Positions 19,683 to 29,130 of a stretch of 64,000 nucleotides of DNA are shown one piece after another. The stretch lies in NCBI RefSeq assembly GCF_000934545.1, contig NZ_CP010554.1:558001-622000 (forward strand). Reading direction: 5' to 3'. The stretch is from Rugosibacter aromaticivorans (GTDB lineage: Bacteria > Pseudomonadota > Gammaproteobacteria > Burkholderiales > Rhodocyclaceae). A model generated the notes under the pieces. That model worked only from the letters and a program-made list of their open reading frames with translations, did no database searches and had not been told where the DNA came from. A program made the position numbers and the translations under genes. Numbering within the stretch: position 1 is the first letter of the stretch; every line of letters starts with the position of its first letter.

Positions 19683-20984
19683 ATGAAACTGAAGCCATTG
19701 TGTTATCGATTTGCCAACAGCCCTGTTGCATGTCCCCTATTTTCAAGCGCAGCTATTTGCCTTGCTTTATTATTCTTTTCCCCATTTGTTGTTAGTGCAG
19801 CGGAGCTACCCCCTGGAACTGTCATCAATGCTTCGAATATTGATACTTTTAAAAATGATACTTTTGAACAGCATCCGATATCGGAATTGATTCCTCCGTC
19901 GATCGAAAGGTTGGTTCGTGAATTCAAGTTAAACGTAAAGATCAAGCACTCGGAAAAATATCCACTTGATTCTTCACTAGTTAGCCTGACGAAAAAGTAC
20001 AGCCCTTCTGTTCGGCTTAACGAAAAGACCAAACAGATTGAAAATTATGTAGCAGGGATCGCTTTCCCAGATATTCGCTCAGACGATCCCAATGCGGGAT
20101 ACAAGGTGATGTGGAATAACTTTCTTTTATATTCACTTATCAATAATGGTGAAATTGTCAATTCTTCACTTTTGTTGATCGATCAGAAAAAAGGGTTGGA
20201 GCAAGTTCAGTCATTCAAGTTCTCCGTTGTGCCTATGGTAGGACGTGTCGATGAACCTCATGTCATTGGGAAAGGCGATATCGCCAAACGTGAGCTTCTT
20301 GTTTTTACCGAACCTTATGATCTTCGGGGTTTGGGTACATTCACTATCCGCTACATGGATGGGCGTCCAGATGAAACTTCTGCATATCTGAAGAGCGTGC
20401 GACGAATACGCAGGCTAACTGGTGGTGCCTGGATGGATCCTGTTGGTGGAGCAGATTATCTTTATGATGATATTAACGGATTTAATGCGCATCCCTCTTG
20501 GTATAAGGATTTTCGTTACATCAAGCGGAAATGGATATTGGGACTTGTTCTGCGGACACCCCCTCGCGTTAAGGGGGCAGCGACACTCGCGGACGAGTTT
20601 ACCGGGGTGGACCTTAAGAATCCCCCCTATTGGAATCCAACGATGGACTGGGAGCCTGTTGAGGTGGATGTAGTTGAAGCTATTACTCCGCCAGAGCACC
20701 CTTACAGCAAAAAGATATATTACATCTCAGTAGGCATACCTGGTTTTGCAACGATGGCTGAGTTTTATAACAAGAAAGGGACGCTGTGGAAGATTGATCT
20801 CCTTGGGTCTAGAGCCAAATTTGTTGATACCAAGGGTCGCAAAATACCAGCCGCTGGTTACATGAATTATGTGATTGATATTTTGCGAGGTCATGCCAGC
20901 GTAACTTTTGGTTGGGACGTTACACATATAGATCTTAAGCCAGAAGACGTTAGTATTGACAAGTTATTGGAGGTGGTCAAATGA
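19683..20984 (+). CDS. DUF1329 family outer-membrane-associated protein
   Basis: A 433-residue protein with an N-terminal signal sequence (hydrophobic AAICLALLFFSPFVVSA, cleavage likely near residue 39 before AELPPG), then the DUF1329 domain, which has the LolA/LolB-like beta fold. Family marks are LPPGTVINASNID at the mature N-terminus, YDLRGLGTFTIRYMD and SVRRIRRLTGG in the middle. A strong AGAGGAGGATG ribosome-binding site precedes the ATG. It overlaps the next gene (DUF1302) by ATGA. DUF1329, DUF1302, YCF48-like and MMPL genes form a recurrent set next to genes for breakdown of hydrophobic compounds; the exact role is not established. Confidence 0.85.
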   Translation: MKLKPLCYRFANSPVACPLFSSAAICLALLFFSPFVVSAAELPPGTVINASNIDTFKNDTFEQHPISELIPPSIERLVREFKLNVKIKHSEKYPLDSSLVSLTKKYSPSVRLNEKTKQIENYVAGIAFPDIRSDDPNAGYKVMWNNFLLYSLINNGEIVNSSLLLIDQKKGLEQVQSFKFSVVPMVGRVDEPHVIGKGDIAKRELLVFTEPYDLRGLGTFTIRYMDGRPDETSAYLKSVRRIRRLTGGAWMDPVGGADYLYDDINGFNAHPSWYKDFRYIKRKWILGLVLRTPPRVKGAATLADEFTGVDLKNPPYWNPTMDWEPVEVDVVEAITPPEHPYSKKIYYISVGIPGFATMAEFYNKKGTLWKIDLLGSRAKFVDTKGRKIPAAGYMNYVIDILRGHASVTFGWDVTHIDLKPEDVSIDKLLEVVK

Positions 20985-22702
20985 ATTGGTTAAAACTTTC
21001 ATTTCGAGTTGATAAGAATAGCCTAGGCAGCGCGGAAGACTTCGATGGGTCTTCTCCACCCCTTCTACTCATTATCGGCAGGTGGTGCCTAACTCCGTTT
21101 ATTTTCATTGTCGGCTCATGGGCAAATATTGCTACCGCTGAGGAGTATGACACGCCTTCATTCGCTGATAGTTCAATTGTGGCTAGTGATGGCACTAGTT
21201 CCCCTAGAACAACCATCGATGCACAATTACATGGATACTTTCGTCAGTATATCGGTTGGAACCTTGAGGATCATCCCGAGCCTGATGGAAAGGGTGGGCA
21301 GATTGATGGTGCAGGAGATATCTCTATCATGCGAAGTGTAGTCAAGCTGGATGGTGATATTAATTTTGGAAAGGTGAAACTCAAAGCTGTTGGAAGATTT
21401 AGTAGTGAGCATAAAACGCCGTACTTGAGGAGACTTGAGAATGCAGCAATAGCGCAAGGAGGGAGAGCGTTTGTTAATGATCAATATAACGAAGCTGAAA
21501 TCCGAGAGTTTTACGCCGCATTCCCTTTGACTGAGAGGATAAAGGTTCAGCTTGGGAAACAACAGATGCCATGGGGCGAGGCTGATTTTTTCCACGCGAC
21601 CGATGTCGTGCAAGGATACGACACTAGATGGCGATCAACATTAGAGCGTGAGAATGAGGAGACGCGTAATCCTACTTGGCTTGCCAATATAGAGATCGCA
21701 TTTCCTGAGGTGGATGGTAATCTGCAGCTAATCTATGGCCCAGGCTGGGGCTCCGGTAGAAAAGTAGTCAATAATATTGACCTAGCTGGTGGTAGATTTG
21801 CAGGAACTGGCTATCATGGCGTTGATAGCACGCTATTTACACCATATAACTATCACCAATCTAGTGGCGATACAAGTGACGATACTTGGGGTTTTCGCTG
21901 GACTGGTAATGCTCCAGGCAGAGCGATTAGCTACTCATTATTGTACTACCATGGGTTAAATTATGACCCTATCGTTAATTCAGTCGCAACGGATTTTCCT
22001 AGTTTCAAATCAGCAAAGGCTTACGGTCAAGTTCCCGCGAATAATTTCGGGGAGATTATTTATCCAAGAATGGATACTTATGGTGCGACATTCAATGCAG
22101 ATTTGCCAGATATCGACACGGTGTTGCGTGGTGAGCTCGCCTATCAGCCTAAACATCAATATAACATCGGTAGCAGCTTCTGTGCCCTTGTGGGCCCACC
22201 TCCAGCGTGTGCTGTCGTTCCTGGTATTGGAGGTATTCTAGAAAAAAGTACAGTTCGGATGATGCTGGGCTTTGATAATACAGCCAAATGGACTCAAAGC
22301 GTGTTTGGTACAGCGAGGCCAGGGTTGTGGACTTTAGAAGTTTTTGATAGATGGATAACAGGGTTTAAAGACAGTGACGATATTGTCGAATTATTTGGAT
22401 ACTCCGCTAAGGCTCGAGAGCACCAGACGTTTCTCACTTCCACGCTGACTCTAAACTACTTGAATGATCGACTAAAACCAAGTTTAGCACTTTTGTGGGA
22501 CACACACTACGGAGACACCATTTGGGTTGGTGGTCTCGATTATGCCATTGGTGATAAATGGCGTATTTATAGTGAGATTTCACTCAATTTCCCAAGAGGT
22601 CCCACAAAAAAATCAGCAAATGATATAACAGATCGCACTCATCTGTTGAGTACTGGTGCAGACAACAGCCAGCTTCTGATCCGTGCAACGTATCAATTTT
22701 GA
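20981..22702 (+). CDS. DUF1302 family outer-membrane beta-barrel protein
   Basis: A 573-residue protein. A hydrophobic export segment lies unusually far in (residues about 29-52, ending ANIATAEE), after a hydrophilic leader of 25 residues. The mature part is a beta-barrel-like DUF1302 domain and ends in YQF, with the terminal aromatic residue typical of outer-membrane proteins. Marks include LHGYFRQYIGWNL, KVQLGKQQMPWGEADFFHATDVV and a Tyr-rich middle part. Start and DUF1329 stop overlap, so the two are translationally coupled. Likely a channel for the substrate of this cluster. The true start could be an internal codon nearer the signal sequence. Confidence 0.82.
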   Translation: MNWLKLSFRVDKNSLGSAEDFDGSSPPLLLIIGRWCLTPFIFIVGSWANIATAEEYDTPSFADSSIVASDGTSSPRTTIDAQLHGYFRQYIGWNLEDHPEPDGKGGQIDGAGDISIMRSVVKLDGDINFGKVKLKAVGRFSSEHKTPYLRRLENAAIAQGGRAFVNDQYNEAEIREFYAAFPLTERIKVQLGKQQMPWGEADFFHATDVVQGYDTRWRSTLERENEETRNPTWLANIEIAFPEVDGNLQLIYGPGWGSGRKVVNNIDLAGGRFAGTGYHGVDSTLFTPYNYHQSSGDTSDDTWGFRWTGNAPGRAISYSLLYYHGLNYDPIVNSVATDFPSFKSAKAYGQVPANNFGEIIYPRMDTYGATFNADLPDIDTVLRGELAYQPKHQYNIGSSFCALVGPPPACAVVPGIGGILEKSTVRMMLGFDNTAKWTQSVFGTARPGLWTLEVFDRWITGFKDSDDIVELFGYSAKAREHQTFLTSTLTLNYLNDRLKPSLALLWDTHYGDTIWVGGLDYAIGDKWRIYSEISLNFPRGPTKKSANDITDRTHLLSTGADNSQLLIRATYQF

Positions 22703-23137
22703 ATTTTACTTAGATGCTTTCTGTTTGTCCTAAAAAGGCAAATGGTACTTGTGAGTTAACAAGCCTTTTGGTTAGCTGTGACAAATCCTGTAGCTTGCAA
22801 TGCAGGTTCGCGCTGTTGGATTTTCTTAAAAAAGGGGTCTAGCGGAAATGATGAATCAATTGTGCTTGCAAAGTTTTAAGGGCTCGCTGTTTGCCACATC
22901 TTTCTGAAGGGTGAGTCAGATTTAAATATAAATATCGAGACTCTCGCTTCTGACTTCTAGTAAGTCGACTACCGTGAAAGAGTCAATATTTCACTAGGTG
23001 GAGAAGATGTTTTGTCACTGTCTAAAATGCAATCCATCGTTTGCTTCCTGTGAGGGAAGGTCAAAAGCTACAATATCATTTTCGATACTCAAGTTTTCCA
23101 CGATGGGGTTATATATAAGAGCAAGAAAGCAGAGTGC
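22703..23137. other. 435-base gap between DUF1302 and YCF48-like genes
   Basis: No gene seen. It contains a nested hairpin (AAAAGGC...CTTGT-GAGTTA-ACAAG...CCTTTT, about 22732-22770) that could weaken read-through. It also contains a dyad GTGAAA-N9-TTTCAC at 22974-22994 and a TATATA element shortly before the next gene, so a second promoter is possible. Confidence 0.35.
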
Positions 23138-24250
23138 ATGAACAAGAAAATGATACAAGTCGTAGAGGGTGTCGTCTCTCTGGCTATCGTGGCGTCTTTA
23201 TATCTGGTGGGCGTCTACGTCAAGCCCAAAGAAAAAATTTTTCATCTAGAGCATCCATCCATAGAAAGACGTGATCGATTTTTTGGGATCGCTGAAGCTG
23301 TAGGTAAGCCCGGCATCCTATGGATGGCTGGGAAAGAAGGCAAGATAGTACGCAGCGAGGATGGCGGCCATACTTGGCAAATGCAAGCCTCTGGCACCCG
23401 AGAAAACCTTCAAAGCGTTGCTGCTTGGGATAGTAAACGTGCGGTGGCAGTCGGTAACACAGGTTTGGTCTTAGTCACAGCAGACGGCGGGATTACTTGG
23501 CGAGCCGTGGATTCACCAAAATCAGCGGTCGACAACAAACTGCTTCGAGTTCGTATCGACCCGCAAGGCACAGCCTGGGCGGTAGGCGTCATGGGCACCG
23601 TGCTCACTAGCAGTGATTTTGGCAGGACTTGGGAGCGCAAAGTCCCTGAGCAGGACGTTGCTTGGAATGACGTCAACTTTGACGGGCAAGGTACTGTCTG
23701 GGTCGTTGGTGAGTTTGGCCATGCCATGCATACCACTCAAGTCGGGAGCAAATCCGTGGTTGTAAAAGCAGCCGGCGTGGTGAATCAGATTGGATCAGAT
23801 GCAAGTCAAGGCCTTGGCATAAGTGAAGAGAAGAAGCTTACGCCACCTGCTGGGTGGGTTGGCGTTACGATGCCCACTGACCGTAGCCTGATGACCATAA
23901 ATTTTAGCGATCCCCAGCACGCTGTTGTCGGTGGTGTAGAAGGTACCTTGCTCACGACCAATGATGGTGGTGCAACATGGATCTCTGTGCCGTTAGCCAC
24001 AAAGGAGCACATCCTCGACATGACCTTTGCTGCTGGACACTGGATAGGTGTTGGCGGACGTGGTTTGTTGCTCAAGGGCATGGCTAATGGAACGCAATGG
24101 GAGGTCGGTCGCGCCCAAGCGGATGACTATGCTTGGCATGCCACAGTAGCAACTTTTCAGGACAAACTTCTGATTGCTGGTGCGACGCTGATTGAGCAGG
24201 ACCTAAAAAACTTGAAGGTTTTCAGTAATGAAGAAGCAGTAGCTGAATAG
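23138..24250 (+). CDS. YCF48/BNR-repeat beta-propeller protein, membrane anchored
   Basis: A 370-residue protein with an N-terminal membrane anchor (residues about 8-27, VEGVVSLAIVASLYLVGVYV) and a seven-bladed-type propeller of YCF48 repeats: GKEGKIVRSEDGGHTW, GNTGLVLVTADGGITW, GVMGTVLTSSDFGRTW and GVEGTLLTTNDGGATW. In the DUF1329/DUF1302/MMPL sets this protein is thought to assist the transporter in the periplasm, by analogy with the assembly role of Ycf48 in photosystem II, but this is not proven. It lies 20 bases before the MMPL transporter gene. Confidence 0.85.
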   Translation: MNKKMIQVVEGVVSLAIVASLYLVGVYVKPKEKIFHLEHPSIERRDRFFGIAEAVGKPGILWMAGKEGKIVRSEDGGHTWQMQASGTRENLQSVAAWDSKRAVAVGNTGLVLVTADGGITWRAVDSPKSAVDNKLLRVRIDPQGTAWAVGVMGTVLTSSDFGRTWERKVPEQDVAWNDVNFDGQGTVWVVGEFGHAMHTTQVGSKSVVVKAAGVVNQIGSDASQGLGISEEKKLTPPAGWVGVTMPTDRSLMTINFSDPQHAVVGGVEGTLLTTNDGGATWISVPLATKEHILDMTFAAGHWIGVGGRGLLLKGMANGTQWEVGRAQADDYAWHATVATFQDKLLIAGATLIEQDLKNLKVFSNEEAVAE

Positions 24251-24270
24251 CAACCACTGGAGCCTATTAA

Positions 24271-26613
24271 ATGATTGAGTTTTTGGCAAATAAGCTATTT
24301 CCCAAACGCGTGGCCATTATGGTTGCCATTATCGTTGCCTCGGCTATATTGGGAGTGATCTCCCTACGTCTGGAGATTACGACACATTTTACAGATTTGT
24401 TACCTGGGCATCACCCCTATGTTGAGGTGCATGAGAAATACAAAGGTAGTTTTGGTGGCGCTAATGTCGTGACCATTATGGTCGAACCAGAGAAGGGGGA
24501 CATTTTCCAACCGAAAGTGCTGAACAAGATACGCGCTATCACGCAAGGACTGCTGTATGTCGATGCAGTGAATCAATATCAGGTTACTTCGTTGGCTGCC
24601 AAGAAGCTTAAGGATGTACGTGGCTCGACTTATGGCATAGAAAGCATCCCCTTGATGTGGCCAGATGTGCCTAATGATCAACAAGGAATTGAAATGCTGC
24701 GCCGTGCGGTTGTTTCCAATCCACTTGTGTATGGCGCTTATGTCTCGCGTGACCTCAAGGCCGGTTTGATCACGGTGGATTTTATTGATAGATTGCTGGA
24801 TGTCGAAAAAGTCTACACCCAGATTAATCAGCTGATTGAAAAGAATACTGAACCCGGTATCCGAATAAGCGTTGTCGGTGAGCCCATGCTGCATGGCACA
24901 GTATTCAGCTATCTACCTGAGACAGTCGAGATATCGATATTTATCATTTTGGTAATGGGTGTCATTTTGTTTTTTACTATGCGCACCTGGCGTGGAACCT
25001 TGCTGCCGCTTTTTACTGCGGGGGTTTCAGCGCTGATTTCGCTTGGCATCATTCATCTAGTTGGTTTTAACTTTGACCCGCTAATCATGGTGATTGTATT
25101 TTTGATCTCAGCACGAGCTATCTCACATTCAGTACAGTTTTGCGCTGCATTTGACGATGAGCGAATGCTTGGTGTGAAATCCTCTCATGAGGCTGCACGG
25201 CTAACCTTTATCAACTTATTTCGCCCCTCAGTATTGGGTTTATTGGTAGACATTGGCAGTATTCTGGTTGTAACTCTGACACCGATTCCGCTGCTGCAAA
25301 AAGCCGCTATTATTGGCGCCATCTGGCTGACTAGCCTGCTAGTGACTGCCTGTATTATGGTGCCTATTGCTTTGTCATGGGTGAAAGCGCCAAGAGAGCG
25401 CGTTGCACTGAAGTGGGATATTACGCAGTACCTGCTGAAATTGTGTCGTTTGTTTGCGCGGTTGTCGACTCATAAAGTAAGTGCTATCGCTATTTTGGTG
25501 GCTAGTCTTTTGGCGCTGTTGCTAGCGGGGGAACAAGCGTCGGAAGTCACTGTCGGTGATGCAAATCCAGGATCCCCACTGCTGTGGCCTAGCTCAAAAT
25601 ACAACAAGGACTGGGGTGCGATCAATCACCGCTTCCGAGGAAGCGAGCAGATGTTTTTGGTAGTAAAGGGTGATGCATATGATGCACTCAAACAACCGGC
25701 TGTTTTGGATAATATTATTCGTCTGCAGCGGTTTGTAGAGGCACAGCCGCAGATTGGTGGCTCGATTTCCGTAGCTGATGTGATTGCGCCGACCAATGCT
25801 GTGGTGCACGAGGGGAATCCGCATTTTGAAGAACTCGGTAAAAATGCTACTGATAACGGCGAACTTTTGCACTTGGTGACCCAAGGTGCGGAGCCTGGCG
25901 ACATGGATCGTTTTATTGATGCTAATTCAAAAGTAGGCGCAGTAACCATTTTTTTCCGGGATCACCAAGGGGATACTATCCGCACAGCAGTTTCACGCAT
26001 CAGGGAGTACATTGAAAAAAATCCAATTTCGGGTGCGCACTATGAATTAGCGGGAGGGCTGATAGGAGTACTGGCCGCCATTAACGAGATCATTTTTGCC
26101 GATCAGATAAAGAGTATTGCGCTAGCACTTATGGTGCTTTTTGTTTTCTGCGCAATAAGTTATCGATCGGTTCAAGCAGGACTGTTTTTTTTACCGCTGA
26201 TCCTGCTTTCCAACGTAGTGACTTTCGCGTTCATGAAGTGGATGGGTATCGGCATGAATATCAACACGCTACCTATTGCCGCGCTCGGTATTGGCTTAGG
26301 TGTCGATTATGCCTTTTATATCGTCGATCGAATAAAGGAGCGATTTAATGTGACCAAAGATCTGCGAGGCAGCATTACCTTCAGCCTGGAAACTGCCGGA
26401 CGAGGTGTATTGATTACTGGCTTGACTATGGTTTCCAGTGTCTTTCTTTGGTACCTAATGTCTTCGCTACGCTTTCAAGCGGAAATGGGATTACTCATTG
26501 CTTTATGGATGACTATCTCTGCTACTGCCGCGCTATTAGTAATTCCTTCAATGATCTATCTTATGAAGCCTAATTTTGTAATTGGTGAAAGGCTGATGCC
26601 ATTTATAGAATGA
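24271..26613 (+). CDS. MMPL/RND-superfamily transporter
   Basis: A 780-residue inner-membrane transporter with the two-fold RND plan. TM1 is at residues about 13-32, then a large periplasmic loop starting THFTDLLPGHHPYVEVHEKYKGSFGG; TM2-6 lie near 215-365. TM7 is near 395-415, a second loop follows, and TM8-12 are near 610-770, including ALGIGLGVDYAFYIVDRIKERF, the MMPL-type signature with the acidic residue in the membrane. Related transporters move lipids or hydrophobic molecules. With the DUF1302 barrel, DUF1329 and YCF48 proteins it could form an envelope-spanning route for the substrate; direction is not deducible. Confidence 0.88.
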   Translation: MIEFLANKLFPKRVAIMVAIIVASAILGVISLRLEITTHFTDLLPGHHPYVEVHEKYKGSFGGANVVTIMVEPEKGDIFQPKVLNKIRAITQGLLYVDAVNQYQVTSLAAKKLKDVRGSTYGIESIPLMWPDVPNDQQGIEMLRRAVVSNPLVYGAYVSRDLKAGLITVDFIDRLLDVEKVYTQINQLIEKNTEPGIRISVVGEPMLHGTVFSYLPETVEISIFIILVMGVILFFTMRTWRGTLLPLFTAGVSALISLGIIHLVGFNFDPLIMVIVFLISARAISHSVQFCAAFDDERMLGVKSSHEAARLTFINLFRPSVLGLLVDIGSILVVTLTPIPLLQKAAIIGAIWLTSLLVTACIMVPIALSWVKAPRERVALKWDITQYLLKLCRLFARLSTHKVSAIAILVASLLALLLAGEQASEVTVGDANPGSPLLWPSSKYNKDWGAINHRFRGSEQMFLVVKGDAYDALKQPAVLDNIIRLQRFVEAQPQIGGSISVADVIAPTNAVVHEGNPHFEELGKNATDNGELLHLVTQGAEPGDMDRFIDANSKVGAVTIFFRDHQGDTIRTAVSRIREYIEKNPISGAHYELAGGLIGVLAAINEIIFADQIKSIALALMVLFVFCAISYRSVQAGLFFLPLILLSNVVTFAFMKWMGIGMNINTLPIAALGIGLGVDYAFYIVDRIKERFNVTKDLRGSITFSLETAGRGVLITGLTMVSSVFLWYLMSSLRFQAEMGLLIALWMTISATAALLVIPSMIYLMKPNFVIGERLMPFIE

Positions 26614-26734
26614 TAGCAAGCATGGAAAAGCTACAGCTACTATAAGATCGACATCCGTTATAATCCATCGTTTTTTCTAGCAAAATCTAGAGAAGTCTTT
26701 TGCATTGTATAAACTTTTATAACTCTCTTTTTAT

Positions 26735-27739
26735 ATGAAAATTATCGTTCAATTTTCTGATAACGAAACCGTATTGCTGAATGCAACACCAGAGGAAACG
26801 CTATTCGATGCGGCCAAGCGGCAGGGGCTGCGTTGGCCGATCGATTGTGCCGAGGGGGTATGTGGTAGCTGTAAGTGTCAAATTATTTCAGGCACAGTGG
26901 ATCACGGGTTTTATACTGATGAGGCCTTGACGCAGGAGGAAATTACTGCAGGTTATGCATTGGGGTGTCAGACTCGAGCAAAAAGTGATTTGATCGTTTC
27001 CTTGCGCATGCCTCTGGCAAGACTTCGACGCGCTGCACCCCCTATGTTGTCGGCGCATATCGTGCGCCTTGATACAGTAGCTAAGGATACCGTGCACCTT
27101 GTGCTGCAATTGAATCAGCCCATTGAGTTTTTACCCGGTCAGTACGCAAAGCTAAAAGTCCCGGGATCAAATGACTGGCGTGCCTATTCATTCACAAATA
27201 TCCCCAATCATGATCAGGTGGGAATGCTGATTCGATTATTACCATCAGGGCAGATGAGTGATTATCTGCGTCGAGCTCAAGTGGGGGAGGTGCTTGAGCT
27301 AACTGGACCACATGGCATATTCTTCATGCGTGATTATTCCAGCCCTGCAGTGATGATTGCTGGGGGGACTGGCCTCGGGCCAATGCTTAGCATGCTGCAA
27401 ACACTAGCTGCCGACGACCGTGCATCCGCTATGCAATCAGCGAGACTGCTTTATGGTGTCAACGATGCGGCTGAAATTGCATGTCTGGACATACTTGAAG
27501 CCGTAAAGAAAAAGTTGCCCGGATTTTCCTGGACAATCAGTGTCGCCAATGCAAGTGCTCAGTATCGTCAAGGTTTTGCGACAGATTTGCTGGATGACTT
27601 CACTGCTGCAGATGTTGCATCGACAACGTTTTATCTTTGCGGCCCGCCACCGATGATCGATGCAGGTCGTGCCAAGCTTAAGAATCTTGGCGTGAGCGAA
27701 GAAAAAATCATTTACGAGAAATTTATTGCTTCGCAGTGA
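26735..27739 (+). CDS. ferredoxin-NAD(P)H reductase component of ring-hydroxylating oxygenase (BenC type)
   Basis: A 334-residue iron-sulfur flavoprotein. A plant-type 2Fe-2S domain with Cys38, Cys43, Cys46 and Cys78 is followed by an FAD domain with RAYSFTN (residues 150-156) and an NAD domain with MIAGGTGLGPML near 208-219 and YLCGPPPM near 289. This order (ferredoxin, FAD, NAD) is that of BenC, XylZ and AntC, which pass electrons directly to a class IB Rieske oxygenase. The likely partner is the alpha/beta pair at 31.5-33.4 kb, which has no separate ferredoxin. The gene overlaps the convergent FAD protein gene by 17 bases. Confidence 0.9.
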   Translation: MKIIVQFSDNETVLLNATPEETLFDAAKRQGLRWPIDCAEGVCGSCKCQIISGTVDHGFYTDEALTQEEITAGYALGCQTRAKSDLIVSLRMPLARLRRAAPPMLSAHIVRLDTVAKDTVHLVLQLNQPIEFLPGQYAKLKVPGSNDWRAYSFTNIPNHDQVGMLIRLLPSGQMSDYLRRAQVGEVLELTGPHGIFFMRDYSSPAVMIAGGTGLGPMLSMLQTLAADDRASAMQSARLLYGVNDAAEIACLDILEAVKKKLPGFSWTISVANASAQYRQGFATDLLDDFTAADVASTTFYLCGPPPMIDAGRAKLKNLGVSEEKIIYEKFIASQ

Positions 27740-29063
27740 GTGTCCATGGCCTCATGGGGCGGCTTTTGATTTGGCGGATCATCCCGTCCAGTTCACGTTG
27801 CCCCTTGCTGCCTTCTTTCATTTCTGCAAATATCGCCCCCACACTGGCGCGTTTTTTCAGCACGGCGCGAATAGCGGCCCGAGTCAGCGTCTTAGGGTTA
27901 AAGAAGTCTGCCGGTCGGTGCGTGCGCTGATAAATGCCTCCCATTACCGGAAGCAGTTTGGGATCGGACATTGCATCTTCCATCAATTGAACTACTAGCG
28001 CTCCTGGCCCGGCGCCGCGGCTCATCTGCACGCCCATGAACAATATGTCAATCGATTCAAGATCGCGATCACGTTCCCAGGCGTCCATGATGGCCTGCTC
28101 GCTACCGGGGTTATCAAGTGAACGCTTGATAGCGGAGGCAAGCTTTATGGCGTGGTGCACCGCATCGCCGATTCCCTGTGCCAGCACAGGGTCTTTGAAG
28201 TGTCCGGAATCACCCACCAGCGCCCAGCCTGGACCAACGCTACGGCGCATGTAAGATGGCATTTTAAGACGACTATAGACCCGATCAGTCTGTTCGCCTT
28301 TAAGGTAAGCCGCAGTTCGATCAAAGGAGGACAGTTGAGCCTTCAAAGCACTATCGGGGTCATTTTTAAATTTATCGAGATCGGCATTGACCGGAAAACA
28401 GCCGACGAGCACCTGGTTTTCACCTACCGGGAAAATCAGATATCCACACGGATCGGGTTTGTTGTCATCGAAACAAAAAAATCCCACATCGTTTGGGAGC
28501 CCTTCAGCAAGGCGGTAGTAACTGAAATAGCAGAAGCGATCACTTGGAATATCCAGCCAGGTTTCTGCCTGTACGGCGCGAGCCACCATGGATGTTACGC
28601 CATCCGCACCAACGACGAAGCGGGCGCGCACCTCACCATCAGCAGTCCGCACGCCAATCACGCGCTGGCCGTCATCAAGAACATCTGTCACCCGTGTATT
28701 GAGCCGAATTTCAGCGCCAGCGCGGCGGGCGGCATCAAGCAGAGCATTGTCCAGCACACTACGGCGAATACAATAGGACGGATCAGGGAAGGGAAAGGTG
28801 GCAGTTATTCCATTCTTAATTTCCAGTTTCAAGCTTAATAGCGCCGGGGCATGCGACGACATCAGTTGGGCATAATCAACACCCGTTTGATTGACCAACC
28901 GATCAACGGTGTTGTAGTAAATATTATGCGTAGAAACCGGTTCTTCTTTCAGGTCGTCACGCTCGATTACACATACTTTTACACCCTGTTTGGCGAGGTG
29001 AGCCGCTAAAGTGCTGCCAGCAACTCTGCCACCTACGATGACCACATCAAAGTTATCGCTCAT
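27723..29063 (-). CDS. FAD-dependent monooxygenase-like oxidoreductase
   Basis: A 446-residue flavoprotein of the PHBH/geranylgeranyl-reductase-like superfamily. An N-terminal Rossmann motif VVIVGGRVAGSTLAAHLAKQG (GxGxxG variant with G-R-V in the second part) is followed by the DG motif ARFVVGADGVTSMVARA near 150-165 and the second FAD motif WALVGDSGHFKDPVLAQGIGDA near 275-296. No membrane segment. A hydroxylase acting on the ring product, or an oxidoreductase on a polyketide-like substrate, are both possible. It was probably the last gene of the Rieske operon; an IS4 element now separates it from the rest. Convergent overlap with the reductase gene. Confidence 0.8.
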   Translation of the reverse strand: MSDNFDVVIVGGRVAGSTLAAHLAKQGVKVCVIERDDLKEEPVSTHNIYYNTVDRLVNQTGVDYAQLMSSHAPALLSLKLEIKNGITATFPFPDPSYCIRRSVLDNALLDAARRAGAEIRLNTRVTDVLDDGQRVIGVRTADGEVRARFVVGADGVTSMVARAVQAETWLDIPSDRFCYFSYYRLAEGLPNDVGFFCFDDNKPDPCGYLIFPVGENQVLVGCFPVNADLDKFKNDPDSALKAQLSSFDRTAAYLKGEQTDRVYSRLKMPSYMRRSVGPGWALVGDSGHFKDPVLAQGIGDAVHHAIKLASAIKRSLDNPGSEQAIMDAWERDRDLESIDILFMGVQMSRGAGPGALVVQLMEDAMSDPKLLPVMGGIYQRTHRPADFFNPKTLTRAAIRAVLKKRASVGAIFAEMKEGSKGQRELDGMIRQIKSRPMRPWTLTAKQ

Positions 29064-29130
29064 ACTGTCTCCTGATACTTTTAATGAAAAGATGAAATCT
29101 CACTAGCCCAATTGTAGATAAATCGGAAAA

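Noticed and set aside
28152-28838. Plus-strand frame of 228 codons opposite the FAD oxidoreductase gene
   Set aside because: It lies wholly antisense to a gene with clear FAD motifs and has no motif of its own.
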